Source: Flavobacteriales bacterium (GTDB taxonomy: Bacteria; Bacteroidota; Bacteroidia; Flavobacteriales_F; PHOS-HE28). Taken from it: a stretch of 64,000 bases of DNA. Where the stretch lies: contig JAEUSV010000031.1 of the NCBI GenBank assembly GCA_016788485.1, positions 1-64,000 of the forward strand, written 5' to 3'. The first letter of the stretch is position 1; each line of letters begins with the position of its first letter. A model generated the notes under the pieces. The model worked only from the letters and a program-made list of their open reading frames with translations. It searched no databases and was not told the origin of the DNA. This document shows, piece after piece, positions 26,729 to 35,750 of this stretch. Made by a program: the position numbers and the translations under genes.

Positions 26729-28150
26729 TCAGAAGTAGGCGCTCACCACCACCACGGAGGTGATCACGCAGATCAGGTCCACCAGCAGCATCACGCCCAG
26801 CGCATAGCGGCTGTTCTTCACGCTCACGCTGCCGAAGTAGAGCGCCACCACATAGAAGGTGGTCTCGGCGGCACCTTGGAAGAGGCACACCAACCGCCCG
26901 GTGAGGCTGTCGGCGCCGTAGGTGTGCATGGCATCGAGGAGGAAGCCGCGCGCGCCTCCCGCGCTGAACGGACGCATGAGCGCGACCGGCATGGCGTCGA
27001 TCACCTCCTTGCTCACCCCGGCCAGGGCCAGGCCACGGGAAAGCCCCTCCATCACGATGTCCATCAAGCCGCTGTTGCGGAAGATGCTGAGGGCGGCCAG
27101 CATGGCGATCATGTAGGGCAGCACCCGCAGCCCCGTGGTGAAGCCGTCCTTCGCCCCGTGGATGAAACTGTCGAACAGGTTGGTGCCCTTCTCCGTGAAG
27201 TACTTCTCCTTGAGGAGCGCGTAGCCCACGATCACCGCGATGATCAGCAACAGCATGCCGTTGCTGAGGTTGTCCGTGAAATGCGACTTGCCCAGGCCGG
27301 AGAGGGAGGTGAGGTAGGCCATGAGGCCGGCGATGGTACCACCGATGCCCACCACGAAAAGGACCACGGGCAGCTTGAACAGGTTGATCCGCTGCCGGAA
27401 GGCGACGAGCACCATGGCCGAGAGCGTGCCCACGAAGGAGGTGATGATGAGCGGCACCATGATGTCCGCCGGGTTCGCCGCGCCCATCGCCGCGCGGTAC
27501 CCGATGATGCTGGCCGGCAGCAGCGTGAGGCCCGCCGCGTGCAGGCACAGGAACATGATCTGGCTGTTGGTGGCGGTGTCCTTCGTCGGGTTGTCCGCCT
27601 GCATGCTCTCCATGGCCTTCAGCCCGAAGGGGGTGGCCGCGCTGTCGAGCCCCAGGAAGTTGGCCGCGAAGTTCAGGGTCATGAAGCCGTAGGCCGGGTG
27701 GTCCTTGCGCAGGTCGGGGAAGATGCGGTGGAAGATGGGGGCGAGGAAGCGCGCGAGCTTCTCCATGGCCTTTGCGTCCACCAGCAGGTTCAACAGGCCG
27801 CAGAAGAAGGTGAGGTAGCCGATCAGGGGCAGCCAGAGGTCGGTCACCGTGTCCTTGCAAACAGGGAAGAGGCCATCGGCGCGCACGGTGCCCGAGGTCA
27901 CCTTCACCGTTCCACTGCTGGTGAGGGTGTAGGTCGAGTCGCCCGCCACCACCGGCGCCCCGGTGCGCAGGGCGGGCAGGAGCGCAGCGAGCCGGAGGTC
28001 CGCGCTGTCAAGCTCGTTCACCGTCAGCGCCTCGCCCTGTTGCCCGTTCACCAGGGTCCCCAGGGAATACTGCCGACCGGTGGCCAGCAGGATCAGGATG
28101 TAGCCGATGCTCAACAGGAGCATCCAGGACCAGAAGCGGCTCAACGCCAT
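26729..28150 (-). CDS. SpmA-SpmB-like fused nucleoside-recognition (Gate) domain membrane protein
   Basis: This 473-residue membrane protein carries two Gate/nucleoside-recognition domains. The N-terminal half resembles SpmA (FCGLLNLLVDAKAMEKLARFLAPIFHRIFP, TLNFAANFLGLDSAATPFGLKAMESMQ). The C-terminal half resembles SpmB (FIHGAKDGFTTGLRVLPYMIAMLAALSIFRNSG, FQGAAETTFYVVALYFGSV). In spore formers these are two proteins involved in core dehydration; in Bacteroidota the fusion occurs in organisms that do not sporulate. A periplasmic insert of ~90 residues lies after the first membrane segment. ATG 28150 is preferred to an upstream GTG. Confidence 0.85.
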   Translation of the reverse strand: MALSRFWSWMLLLSIGYILILLATGRQYSLGTLVNGQQGEALTVNELDSADLRLAALLPALRTGAPVVAGDSTYTLTSSGTVKVTSGTVRADGLFPVCKDTVTDLWLPLIGYLTFFCGLLNLLVDAKAMEKLARFLAPIFHRIFPDLRKDHPAYGFMTLNFAANFLGLDSAATPFGLKAMESMQADNPTKDTATNSQIMFLCLHAAGLTLLPASIIGYRAAMGAANPADIMVPLIITSFVGTLSAMVLVAFRQRINLFKLPVVLFVVGIGGTIAGLMAYLTSLSGLGKSHFTDNLSNGMLLLIIAVIVGYALLKEKYFTEKGTNLFDSFIHGAKDGFTTGLRVLPYMIAMLAALSIFRNSGLMDIVMEGLSRGLALAGVSKEVIDAMPVALMRPFSAGGARGFLLDAMHTYGADSLTGRLVCLFQGAAETTFYVVALYFGSVSVKNSRYALGVMLLVDLICVITSVVVVSAYF

Positions 28151-28260
28151 GAAGGCGAAGATCCGGACACCCACCGGTCGCACACCCTCGCGCGGGGCGC
28201 CTTCGTGAACACCGCCGTGTGGATGGGCGCGCGTAGCTTCGTGGCTCCAACGCCATCGCC

Positions 28261-29160
28261 ATGAACCGCTCGACCCTTGTGCTCTCCACCCTCGGCCTGC
28301 TCTTCCTGCTCGGCACCTCGTGCGTGAGCAAGAAGAAGTACACCTCGCTCAGCCTGTCGAACGAGACCCTGCGCAACAAGCTCGACGAGGCGAACCGCGC
28401 GCTCGATGCCTGCAAGGGTGACAAGTCGCTGCTGGAGTCGCAGATGGCGGTGATGGAGAACAGCAACCAGCACCTGAAGGACAAGGTGACCGAGCTCAGC
28501 AACACCAACGCGGTGCTGCTCGCCAACGTGGGCCAGATGGCCACCCTCAGCAAGCAGGAAGCCGTGAACCTGGAGAAGTCGCTCGAGCAGATCCGCGAGC
28601 AGGACATGCGCATCCACCGACTGCAGGACGCCCTCACCAAGAAGGACAGCGTGACGTTGGCGCTGGTGGTGAGCCTGAAGAGCTCGCTGGGCAACCTCAA
28701 CGACACCGATGTGACGGTGAACGTGGAGAAGAGCGTGGTCTTCATCAGCCTCAGCGACAAGATGCTCTTCAAGAGCGGCAGCACCGAGCTCTCCCCGCGC
28801 GCCAAGGAGGTGCTGGGCAAGGTGGCCACGGTGCTCAACGACAAGCCCGACATGGAGGTGCTGGTGGAGGGCCACACGGACAACGTGCCCATCAGCCGCG
28901 ACTGCATCAAGGACAACTGGGACCTGAGCACCTCCCGCGCCACCACCATCACGCGCGTGCTGCAGAGCGAGTACAAGGTGGACCCCGCCCGCATCACCGC
29001 CGGTGGACGCAGCGAGTACGTGCCCCTCATGACCAACGACACCCCCGAGGGCCGCTCCACCAACCGCCGCATCCGCATCGTGATCCTGCCCAAGCTCGAT
29101 CAGTTCTTCGGCATGATCGAGGACGGCCTGAAGCAGGCCGAGCAGATGGAGAACAAGTAG
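28261..29160 (+). CDS. OmpA family lipoprotein with coiled coil
   Basis: This 299-residue protein has a lipoprotein signal (LLFLLGTSC, Cys about residue 21). A long coiled coil follows (about 30-135, heptads such as LRNKLDEANRALDACKGDKSLLESQM). The C-terminal OmpA-like peptidoglycan-binding domain (about 150-285) has MLFKSGSTELSPRAKEVLGKVA, VEGHTDNVPI and TNRRIRIVILPKL. It should tether the outer membrane to the cell wall. A TAGCTTCG box sits about 25 bases upstream of the ATG and may be its -7 element. Confidence 0.9.
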   Translation: MNRSTLVLSTLGLLFLLGTSCVSKKKYTSLSLSNETLRNKLDEANRALDACKGDKSLLESQMAVMENSNQHLKDKVTELSNTNAVLLANVGQMATLSKQEAVNLEKSLEQIREQDMRIHRLQDALTKKDSVTLALVVSLKSSLGNLNDTDVTVNVEKSVVFISLSDKMLFKSGSTELSPRAKEVLGKVATVLNDKPDMEVLVEGHTDNVPISRDCIKDNWDLSTSRATTITRVLQSEYKVDPARITAGGRSEYVPLMTNDTPEGRSTNRRIRIVILPKLDQFFGMIEDGLKQAEQMENK

Positions 29161-29164
29161 GGGG

Positions 29165-30076
29165 CTACAGCACCACGATGCGCTCCTGCCCGAGCAGGAC
29201 CCCGTGGACATCGGTAAGCAGCACCACGTAAGGTCCGGGTGCGAGCCCGGTGAGCGGCAGCTCGATGCGCTCGTTGCCTGAGGCCGTGGCACGCGCATGG
29301 TCCACCAACGAGCCGCGGGCGTCCACCAGCATTACGTGCACCTGTTCCGGCCCGCCGATCAACCGCATGGAGATCCGGTCCTGGGCCGGCACCGGGTAGA
29401 ACGCGACCTGCATGGGTCCGCCGGCCGGGGACAGGCCCACGGAGAGCGGACGCAGCAACCCCACCGCAGGTCGCTTCATCGAGTTGCCCCAGTATGTGGA
29501 GCTTCCCCAGCTCACAAGGCCCGGGTCCATGAGCGAATCCTGATAGGCGTAGGTGGTGGGCGTGCAGTTGTAGGTGTAGGTGCTGTCCATCACCAACCTT
29601 GGGCTGATGCCCGGTCCGCCATTGCGGGTGACCTGGAAGTCGAGGGCAAGGCTGAATGAACCACCGGACCAGCAGAACGATCCGGGTATGACGGGAATGA
29701 CAAGCGGGCCGGTCTGCAGGTGTACACCGGTGGTGTCGCCAAGGGTAACAAGACCCACGCTGATCGGAACGCTTGCGCACTGCTGGATCACATTCCCCAA
29801 GCTCAGCTCGATATCGACCGTGGTTCCTGGGGGATCGGTGTCCAGCACGTCGACCAGGACCCCGATCACGTCGCAAGCAAGCAGGCCAGGGAACTGTGAA
29901 AGCTCGGTCGCGCTGAACAAGTAGGAGGTCCGTGCGGTGGCTGCGATGCCGGTGGGGAAAGGGGTCTCCAATGGGCCACTGCTCACGCTGTTCGGCTGGT
30001 TGATGTGCAAGGTGTCGAACTGCGCCTGGGTGTTCATGGCGCACAGAAGCAGCAAGAGGCAGGCGGTTTCCTTCAT
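29165..30076 (-). CDS. secreted protein with T9SS type A sorting domain
   Basis: This 303-residue protein has a signal peptide (ACLLLLLCAMNTQAQ). The central ~190 residues form an unrecognised beta-rich domain with a few Cys (LLACDVIGVLVDVLD, GSFCWSGGSFSLALDF). The last ~80 residues are a T9SS type A tail: VAFYPVPAQDRISMRL, VHVMLVDARGSLVD, LAPGPYVVLLTDVHG and the final QERIVVL. It should be exported and anchored on the cell surface. Function is unknown. It is divergent from the gene at 30246. Confidence 0.82.
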   Translation of the reverse strand: MKETACLLLLLCAMNTQAQFDTLHINQPNSVSSGPLETPFPTGIAATARTSYLFSATELSQFPGLLACDVIGVLVDVLDTDPPGTTVDIELSLGNVIQQCASVPISVGLVTLGDTTGVHLQTGPLVIPVIPGSFCWSGGSFSLALDFQVTRNGGPGISPRLVMDSTYTYNCTPTTYAYQDSLMDPGLVSWGSSTYWGNSMKRPAVGLLRPLSVGLSPAGGPMQVAFYPVPAQDRISMRLIGGPEQVHVMLVDARGSLVDHARATASGNERIELPLTGLAPGPYVVLLTDVHGVLLGQERIVVL

Positions 30077-30245
30077 GGTGCGTATGGCTCCAAGAGTGCG
30101 GGTCGTTGAACAGACGCCGTCGAACGATCAGGGTTGCCAGGGCGTTCACCGATCGGTCCGCCTGCCTCACCGATCCAAAGGAAGCCTCCGTCTGATCGGT
30201 CGAACATGCGCGGCCACTGCCCGTAACCACCGGAAAACAACACCG

Positions 30246-30752
30246 ATGCAGACCCGTAAGCCTGCCCGCACCCTGGCCGCCCTCGCCGCCGCCGCGCTCC
30301 TGGCGCATGCTCCCGCCCTGGCCGATGCGCCCCCCCGCAACCTCGACGAGGTCACCCTCGTGGGCTGGCTGCATGTGGTGGACTACGACTTCGCCCTCAC
30401 CACCGTGGAGGCCGAGGTGAACGGCACGGTGCTGGTGGCGCCGGTCTCCCGCACGGGCCGCTTCACGCTCGCTCTGCCCGTGAACACCGAGGCCGTGATC
30501 CGCTTCGATCACCCGGGCCACGTGGCCAAAGAGGTGAAGGTGGACACGCATTTCGCCCAGGACGGGGAGGTGGGCCAGCATCCGCGCACGATCCACATGG
30601 CCGTGGTGCTCGAGCAGGAGCGCCACATGGCGGGGTACACCTACGCCGGTCCGGTGGGTAGTATCGGCTTCGACAAGGGCGGTGGATGTGTGGTCGTGGA
30701 GAAGACGAAGAAGATGGTGCCTGCGCGCCGCGGCAAGGCGATCGAGTTCTGA
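30246..30752 (+). CDS. secreted protein of unknown function
   Basis: I do not recognise this 168-residue protein. It has an Ala-rich signal peptide (AALAAAALLAHAPALA). The mature part contains LDEVTLVGWLHVVDYDFALTTVEAEVNG and FDHPGHVAKEVKVDTHF, like the carboxypeptidase-regulatory (beta-sandwich) folds of Bacteroidota, then a short Gly/Lys-rich tail (VGSIGFDKGGG). The ATG follows a GATCGGTCGA motif by 52 bases. A strong hairpin terminator lies just after the stop. Confidence 0.7.
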   Translation: MQTRKPARTLAALAAAALLAHAPALADAPPRNLDEVTLVGWLHVVDYDFALTTVEAEVNGTVLVAPVSRTGRFTLALPVNTEAVIRFDHPGHVAKEVKVDTHFAQDGEVGQHPRTIHMAVVLEQERHMAGYTYAGPVGSIGFDKGGGCVVVEKTKKMVPARRGKAIEF

Positions 30753-30768
30753 GCTGAACATCGTCAAC

Positions 30769-30803
30769 CACGGAACCCCTTGGAAGCCCCAAGGGGTTCT
30801 GTG
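30769..30803 (+). terminator. hairpin terminator after the 168-residue secreted protein
   Basis: A ten-base perfect stem (AACCCCTTGG at 30774-30783 with its complement at 30789-30798) is extended outward by five more pairs (one G-T). The loop is five bases. It sits 16 bases after the stop codon. Confidence 0.7.
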
Positions 30804-30905
30804 CGTTCGGGCATCACCTGCTGAATGTCATTGCTATTTCGTGGGGAATTCTTAAATCTTGAACGATATAAACCCGTCGTTCGTCGACACAATCTCCCAG
30901 CGAAC

Positions 30906-31676
30906 ATGAAACATCAACTCGTTGCTGTGCTGCTCCTGGCAAGCGCATGCTCCTTGCAGGCCCAGGAGGCGGCCCCCGTGGCCGATGCGTTGTTCAGCCC
31001 CAAGCGCATCGTGAAGACCAACCTGGTCTCGTACGGTGTGCTTTCGATCAACGCGAACTATGAGCAGAAGGTGGGCACACGCACGAGCGTTGGCCTGCTC
31101 ACCGGTTTCAAGGTCCCGAGCGTGATCCACGTGGAAGCCATCGGCGAGCTTGATGGGGTGAACCAGACCTACACCGGGGACGTGACGCCGGAGGGCTTCT
31201 ACACGAACCCCTACTTCCGGTTCTACACGGGCAAGGCCATGACCGGCTTCTACTTGGAAGGCTTCCTGCGTTACTACAACTTCACCTACCTGGTGCCCTA
31301 CGACTACACCAAGGACGGCCGGGTGATCCGGGCCAACCTGGACGGCACGGCCGATGGCTTCGGCGGTGGCATGGGGCTTGGCGTGCAGCTGTCGCTGGCG
31401 AAGCACTTCTACCTCGACTTCAACGGGGGGCTCGGCGTGGCGAACGGCAGCGCCCACGTGGAGACCAACGACCCGAACCTCGACGCCGAGGACTACCAGA
31501 CGATCAAGACCAACATCGAGAACTCGGCCGATGATGCCGACATCCGCATCATGGTGCTCGACCGCACGATCAACACCCTGGAGGCCGGTGCGAACGAGAC
31601 CTCGGCCTGGGCGGACATCGAGAACGAGCTGTTCCCGATCATCCGGCTGGGGATCTCGGTCGGCTACGCGTTCTGA
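30906..31676 (+). CDS. outer membrane beta-barrel protein, DUF3575-like
   Basis: The 256-residue product starts at ATG 30906 with a signal peptide ending near LQAQ. The sequence FSPKRIVKTNLVSYGVLSINANYEQKVGTRTSVGLLTGFK and alternating polar/aromatic strands (FYTNPYFRFYTG, FYLEGFLRYYNFTYLVPYDY, HFYLDFNGGLGV) point to an outer membrane barrel of the DUF3575 type. It ends in the aromatic C-terminus GISVGYAF, typical of barrels. A long acidic loop (ETNDPNLDAEDYQTIKTN) lies before the last strands. Its upstream gap is more AT-rich than usual here. Confidence 0.8.
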   Translation: MKHQLVAVLLLASACSLQAQEAAPVADALFSPKRIVKTNLVSYGVLSINANYEQKVGTRTSVGLLTGFKVPSVIHVEAIGELDGVNQTYTGDVTPEGFYTNPYFRFYTGKAMTGFYLEGFLRYYNFTYLVPYDYTKDGRVIRANLDGTADGFGGGMGLGVQLSLAKHFYLDFNGGLGVANGSAHVETNDPNLDAEDYQTIKTNIENSADDADIRIMVLDRTINTLEAGANETSAWADIENELFPIIRLGISVGYAF

Positions 31677-31734
31677 CCTTCAGCGGTTGACCGCGCTCAT
31701 GGCCCGGGGGATGGCACTTCGCCACCTTCGGGCC

Positions 31735-32073
31735 ATGTCCGTTCAAGGGCGGCTGGTGCTGATCAAGGTGGTGCACACCGTGATCTGGGTGGTGCTCAGC
31801 GCGGTCATCTACTACCTGCTCTACGCCGTCACCGTCGACCGCATCGACCGCTGGTTCTGGTGGGGGCCGGGCCTCGTCGGGCTCGAGGTCGCCACCCTGC
31901 TCGTATTCCGCATGAGCTGCCCGCTCACCGTGGTGGCCCGCCGTTACTCCGGATCCCAACGCGCCAACTTCGACATCTACCTGCCCGAGTGGCTCGCCCG
32001 CCATAACAAGACCATCTACTCGGTGATCATGGGCGTGGTGCTGGCGGGCCTGGTGTGGCGGTTGGTGGGGTAG
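31735..32073 (+). CDS. small membrane protein of unknown function
   Basis: This 112-residue protein has three to four hydrophobic segments (TVIWVVLSAVIYYLLYAVTV, WWGPGLVGLEVATLLVF, TIYSVIMGVVLAGLVWRLV) and a conserved-looking cytoplasmic loop CPLTVVARRYSGSQRANFDIYLPEWLARHNK. Similar small proteins with the CPLT...R...N.DIYLP pattern are common in Bacteroidota and have no known role. An in-frame ATG at 31699 is a possible longer start. A bidirectional hairpin follows. Confidence 0.75.
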   Translation: MSVQGRLVLIKVVHTVIWVVLSAVIYYLLYAVTVDRIDRWFWWGPGLVGLEVATLLVFRMSCPLTVVARRYSGSQRANFDIYLPEWLARHNKTIYSVIMGVVLAGLVWRLVG

Positions 32074-32090
32074 GGGAGGTGCTCTAACAA

Positions 32091-32120
32091 CGAAGGCCTC
32101 CGGTGTTCCGAAGGCCTTCG
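32091..32120. terminator. bidirectional hairpin between convergent genes
   Basis: Arms CGAAGGCCT (32091-32099) and AGGCCTTCG (32112-32120) pair perfectly; the inner bases CGG-TGTT-CCG can also pair. It lies between the convergent small membrane protein gene and ftsK and can serve both. The central CCGGTGTTCCGA is identical to that at 25437-25448. Confidence 0.65.
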
Positions 32121-32139
32121 CTCAGTGTGTTCGTACCGG

Positions 32140-34749
32140 TCAGAAGCCCCCCACCCCCGGCCCCGCGGCCACACCCGTGTTGAGGTGCGCGGCCAGGGCG
32201 GCCTCGTTGGGGATCATCACGCGGCGGGCCTTGCTGCCCTCGAAGGGTCCCAGTACACCCGCGGCCTCCAGTTGGTCCACGATGCGACCGGCGCGGTTGT
32301 AGCCGAGCTTCAGCTTGCGCTGGATGAGCGAGGTGGAGCCCTGCTGCGTCTGCACCACCAGGCGCGCCGCCTCCTCGAACATGCTGTCGCGCTCGCCGTC
32401 CTCCAGCTCCACGCCGCCCTCGCCCTCTTCGGTGGGCACCTCGGGCAGCAGCAGGGCATCGGGGTAGCCGCGCTGCTCGCCGATGAACTCGGTGATCTTC
32501 TCCACCTCGGGCGTGTCCACGAAGGCGCACTGGATGCGGATGAGGTCGTTGCCGGTGCTCAGCAGCATGTCACCACGGCCGATGAGCTGCTCGGCGCCGC
32601 CGCTGTCGAGGATCGTGCGGCTGTCCACCTTGCTGGTCACCCGGAAGGCGATGCGCGCGGGGAAGTTGGCCTTGATCGTACCGGTGATGATGTTGACGCT
32701 CGGGCGCTGCGTGGCGATGATCAGGTGGATGCCGATGGCGCGCGCCAGCTGGGCCAGGCGGGCGATCGGGGTCTCCACCTCGCGGCCCGCCGTCATGATC
32801 AGGTCGGCGAACTCGTCCACCACCAGCACGATGTAGGGGAGGTAGCGGTGGCCCTTCTCGGGGCTCAGGCGGCGGCTGATGAACTTGGCGTTGTACTCTT
32901 TGATGTTGCGCACCTGCGCGTCCTTGAGCAGCTCGTAGCGCTCGTCCATCTCGATGCACAGGCTGTTCAGCGTGGCCACCACCTTCTTGGTGTCGGTGAT
33001 GATGGCCTCGCCCTCGCCGGGCAGCTTCGCCAGGAAGTGCCGCTCGATCTTGTTGAAGAGCGTCAATTCCACCTTCTTCGGGTCCACCAGCACGAACTTG
33101 ATCTGGCTGGGGTGCTTCTTGTAGAGCAGCGACACGAGGATGGCGTTCAAGCCCACCGACTTGCCCTGGCCCGTGGCACCGGCCATCAGCAAGTGCGGCA
33201 TCTTGGCCAGGTCGGTGACGAAGGTCTCGTTGCTGATGGTCTTGCCCAGCACGATGGGCAGGTCGGCCGGGCTGTTCTGGAACTTCTCGCTGGCCACCAC
33301 GGCTCGCATGCCCACCACCTGGGGCTTGCTGTTGGGCACCTCGATGCCGATGGTGCCCTTGCCGGGGATCGGCGCGATGATGCGGATGCCCAGCGCGGCG
33401 AGGCTCAGCGCGATGTCGTCCTCGAGGTTCTTGATCTTGCTGATGCGCACCCCGGCCTGCGGGATGATCTCGTACAGCGTGACGGTGGGACCGATCGTCG
33501 CCTTGATCTTGTCGATGCCGATGTTGTAGTGGCCGAGCGTTTCGACGATGCGGTCCTTGTTGGCCTCGAGCTCCTCCTTGGTCACCGTGATCTCGCCGGT
33601 GCCATGGTCCACCAGCAGGTCCAGGGGGGGGAGCTCGTAGCTGCTGAGGTCGAGCTTGGGGTCGTACTCGCCGAACTCCTGCAGCTTGGCCTCGATCTGG
33701 TCCTCGGTGAGCATCTTGTCCTCCGCGGCGGCCACCACGCTCATGCCGTCGACGGCGATGGGCACGGCAGGCATGATGGGGTCCACCACGGCCTCCACCG
33801 GTTGCAACCCTTCGATCTCGAGCGCGGTGCCCTCTTCCTCCTCGGCCACTTCCTCCTCCTCGCTCTCTTCAAGCTCCAGTTCGACGGCTTCGCTCGCCTC
33901 TTCCTCCTCTTCGAGCTCCTCCGCACCGAGCCCCATCACCAGGTCCTCGGGCTCGTGTTCGGCCACGAAGGGCGGTTCCTCTTCCACGGGCACCACGGGC
34001 AGCGGTTGATCGGTGCGCAGGCGGTTGCCGGCGGCGGTGGCGGGCTCTGCGGTCTCCACCTCGTCCACCACCGCGGCCTTGCGCTCGAACAGGGCGCTCA
34101 TCCAGCCGAACGAGGGGTTGAAGGTGACCACGGCGAAGGCGCCGGCGGCGAAGAGGATCAGGGCGCCGGTGCCGAAGGTGCCGAGCATGGCCCCCAGGTG
34201 CGCGGTGATGGTGTAGCCGATGCCGCCGCCCAGGAACATGTACGGGGTCTTGGCGAAAAAGAAGCCGAGCAGCGTGGGCACCCAGAAGAGGGCCATGGCG
34301 CTCCAGCCCAAGGTGCGGCGGGCGGGCAGCAGCCAGGTGCCGAGCAGCACGCGCACGCCGGCCAGGAAGCTCCACAGCACGAACACGAAGGCGGCCACGC
34401 CGAACCATTGGTGGATGAACTGGTGGCTCACCAACGCGCCCACCTTGCCCAGCCAGTTCTCCACGTGGATGCTGGCGTCGAACAGGGCGCTCAGCGGGCG
34501 GCTCGTGATGTCCTGGTCGATGCGCCAGGTGAACAGGTAGCTGGTGAAGGCGACCAGCAGGAAGGCGCTGGCCAGCACCAGGAAGAGGCCGCCTACCTTG
34601 TGCGTGCGCTCGTCGGCCACGAAGGCCTTGAAACGGGCCCAGCGGCCGTCGCCGGTTTCCTTCTTGCGGGACTTGCGTTCACGCTTGGGGGCCGCCTGTT
34701 CCTCGGCGGGAGCCTCCTCACGGATCCGGTTCTTGCGTTCGCTGGCCAC
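32140..34749 (-). CDS. ftsK: DNA translocase FtsK
   Basis: This is an FtsK/SpoIIIE protein of 869 residues from a GTG start at 34749; the start fits the promoter ~55 bases upstream. Four membrane segments lie in the first ~210 residues, followed by a very acidic Glu-rich linker (about 280-340). The motor domain has MAGATGQGKSVGLNAIL (Walker A), LVVDEFADLIMTAGREVE (Walker B) and ATQRPSVNIITGTIKANFPA. The last ~65 residues form the gamma winged helix that reads KOPS DNA (QRKLKLGYNRAGRIVDQLE). It pumps chromosome ends through the division septum and activates XerCD at dif. Confidence 0.95.
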   Translation of the reverse strand: MASERKNRIREEAPAEEQAAPKRERKSRKKETGDGRWARFKAFVADERTHKVGGLFLVLASAFLLVAFTSYLFTWRIDQDITSRPLSALFDASIHVENWLGKVGALVSHQFIHQWFGVAAFVFVLWSFLAGVRVLLGTWLLPARRTLGWSAMALFWVPTLLGFFFAKTPYMFLGGGIGYTITAHLGAMLGTFGTGALILFAAGAFAVVTFNPSFGWMSALFERKAAVVDEVETAEPATAAGNRLRTDQPLPVVPVEEEPPFVAEHEPEDLVMGLGAEELEEEEEASEAVELELEESEEEEVAEEEEGTALEIEGLQPVEAVVDPIMPAVPIAVDGMSVVAAAEDKMLTEDQIEAKLQEFGEYDPKLDLSSYELPPLDLLVDHGTGEITVTKEELEANKDRIVETLGHYNIGIDKIKATIGPTVTLYEIIPQAGVRISKIKNLEDDIALSLAALGIRIIAPIPGKGTIGIEVPNSKPQVVGMRAVVASEKFQNSPADLPIVLGKTISNETFVTDLAKMPHLLMAGATGQGKSVGLNAILVSLLYKKHPSQIKFVLVDPKKVELTLFNKIERHFLAKLPGEGEAIITDTKKVVATLNSLCIEMDERYELLKDAQVRNIKEYNAKFISRRLSPEKGHRYLPYIVLVVDEFADLIMTAGREVETPIARLAQLARAIGIHLIIATQRPSVNIITGTIKANFPARIAFRVTSKVDSRTILDSGGAEQLIGRGDMLLSTGNDLIRIQCAFVDTPEVEKITEFIGEQRGYPDALLLPEVPTEEGEGGVELEDGERDSMFEEAARLVVQTQQGSTSLIQRKLKLGYNRAGRIVDQLEAAGVLGPFEGSKARRVMIPNEAALAAHLNTGVAAGPGVGGF

Positions 34750-34805
34750 GGGGGTGTGAATGGGCGCGCACGCACGGAAAGCCCGTACGCGCGCGGGGTT
34801 GCGAC

Positions 34806-34833
34806 CAAAAGTATCCGGGCGCCCAGGGAGCAA
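34806..34833 (-). promoter_or_regulatory. promoter of ftsK
   Basis: On the minus strand TTG (34833-34831), a 17-base gap and TACTTTTG (34813-34806) match the Bacteroidota consensus. The TTG lies in the loop of the hairpin at 34818-34846. Confidence 0.65.
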
Positions 34834-34846
34834 CGTCCCGGGCGCC
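34818..34846 (-). terminator. hairpin that ends the upstream lipoprotein transcript and overlaps the ftsK promoter
   Basis: GGCGCCC-a-GGGA (34818-34829) and TCCCGGGCGCC (34836-34846) pair with one bulged A. The loop GCAACG carries the ftsK -33 TTG on the minus strand. It starts about 36 bases after the stop of the lipoprotein gene, so termination of that gene and initiation of ftsK share the same bases. Confidence 0.55.
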
Positions 34847-34881
34847 AGGCCTATTATCAACGGCGGTGTGTGGGGAAGGGC

Positions 34882-35592
34882 CTAGAGGCTGAAGGTGCCA
34901 AGCACCTCCTCCAGTTCGGCGTAAAGCACCTCGGGCGATACCTGTTGGTACTCGCTCTTGGAGGTGAAGCGCTCAGGGTCCACGGGGCCCGGGGTCACCG
35001 AGGTGGCGTCGAGGCGCATGCGCATGCCGTGCTGCACCATCTCGTAGCGCAGCAGCACGCCGGGCACCTCACTGTACGGACCGAACCAGTTCGGGTCCTT
35101 CATCTCGATGCGGTCGGTGTACCAGAGCTCGGCCTCGGGCTGCGCCAGACCGGGGTACACGGCCACGGCCTTGCGGCAGGGATAGCCCGCGATGGTGTCC
35201 ACCTGGTCGGTGTACAGGATCGTGAGCGGCTCGCTCTGGGCGTTGAACTGGTGCAGGTCGCGGGGGTGCAGGTTCGACACGAGCTTCTTGCTCATCACGC
35301 TCAGGTGATAGTCGACCTGCCGGGCCTCGGCATTGGCCATCATGTGCGTCTTGAACACGCCCATGCCGGCGCTCAGCTCGGCCACCTGTTTCTCCGGGGT
35401 GAAGGCCAGGGTTGTCTTCTCGGGCAACATGTTGGCCATCAGGCCATTGGGGTCGTATTCCGGGAAGCTCAACGCATACTCGATCACGCCCTCCTTCACC
35501 TTGCGCTGCAGTAGGTCGTGGCCGCAGCCGCCGAACAGCAGGGCGCCGGCGATGAACAAGGCGGTACCGGTGGTTCGTCGAAGGATGTCCAT
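34882..35592 (-). CDS. lipoprotein of unknown function (DUF4412-like)
   Basis: The 236-residue product has a lipoprotein signal (ALFIAGALLFGGC). The mature part begins VKEGVIEYALSFPEYDPNGLMANMLPEKTTLAFTP and later has DQVDTIAGYPCRKAVAVYPG and ELWYTDRI, features that recall DUF4412/GLPGLI-type periplasmic proteins of Bacteroidota, which share the cycle of a reporter-like beta sheet with a GYPC/GY.C.KA motif. Function is unknown. It is upstream of ftsK on the same strand with a hairpin between. Confidence 0.75.
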   Translation of the reverse strand: MDILRRTTGTALFIAGALLFGGCGHDLLQRKVKEGVIEYALSFPEYDPNGLMANMLPEKTTLAFTPEKQVAELSAGMGVFKTHMMANAEARQVDYHLSVMSKKLVSNLHPRDLHQFNAQSEPLTILYTDQVDTIAGYPCRKAVAVYPGLAQPEAELWYTDRIEMKDPNWFGPYSEVPGVLLRYEMVQHGMRMRLDATSVTPGPVDPERFTSKSEYQQVSPEVLYAELEEVLGTFSL

Positions 35593-35750
35593 GGTCCTGT
35601 CGGATTGAAAAGTGCTTCTGTCTACGGGATAATGGGCGGAAAGGTTGCCCCATGGCCTTCCACACGGGGCCGTTGAAGGCTCGGGAGCCCCCTGCTGACG
35701 GGCGCTTCGGGGCCGGTCTACCTTTGGGAGCCCCTTGAACGGGCGTGTGC

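Noticed and set aside
32125-35514. An 1129-codon open frame opposite ftsK
   Set aside because: It is the mirror of ftsK codon bias; the protein is rich in His, Leu and Val repeats with no domain, while the minus strand encodes intact FtsK motifs.
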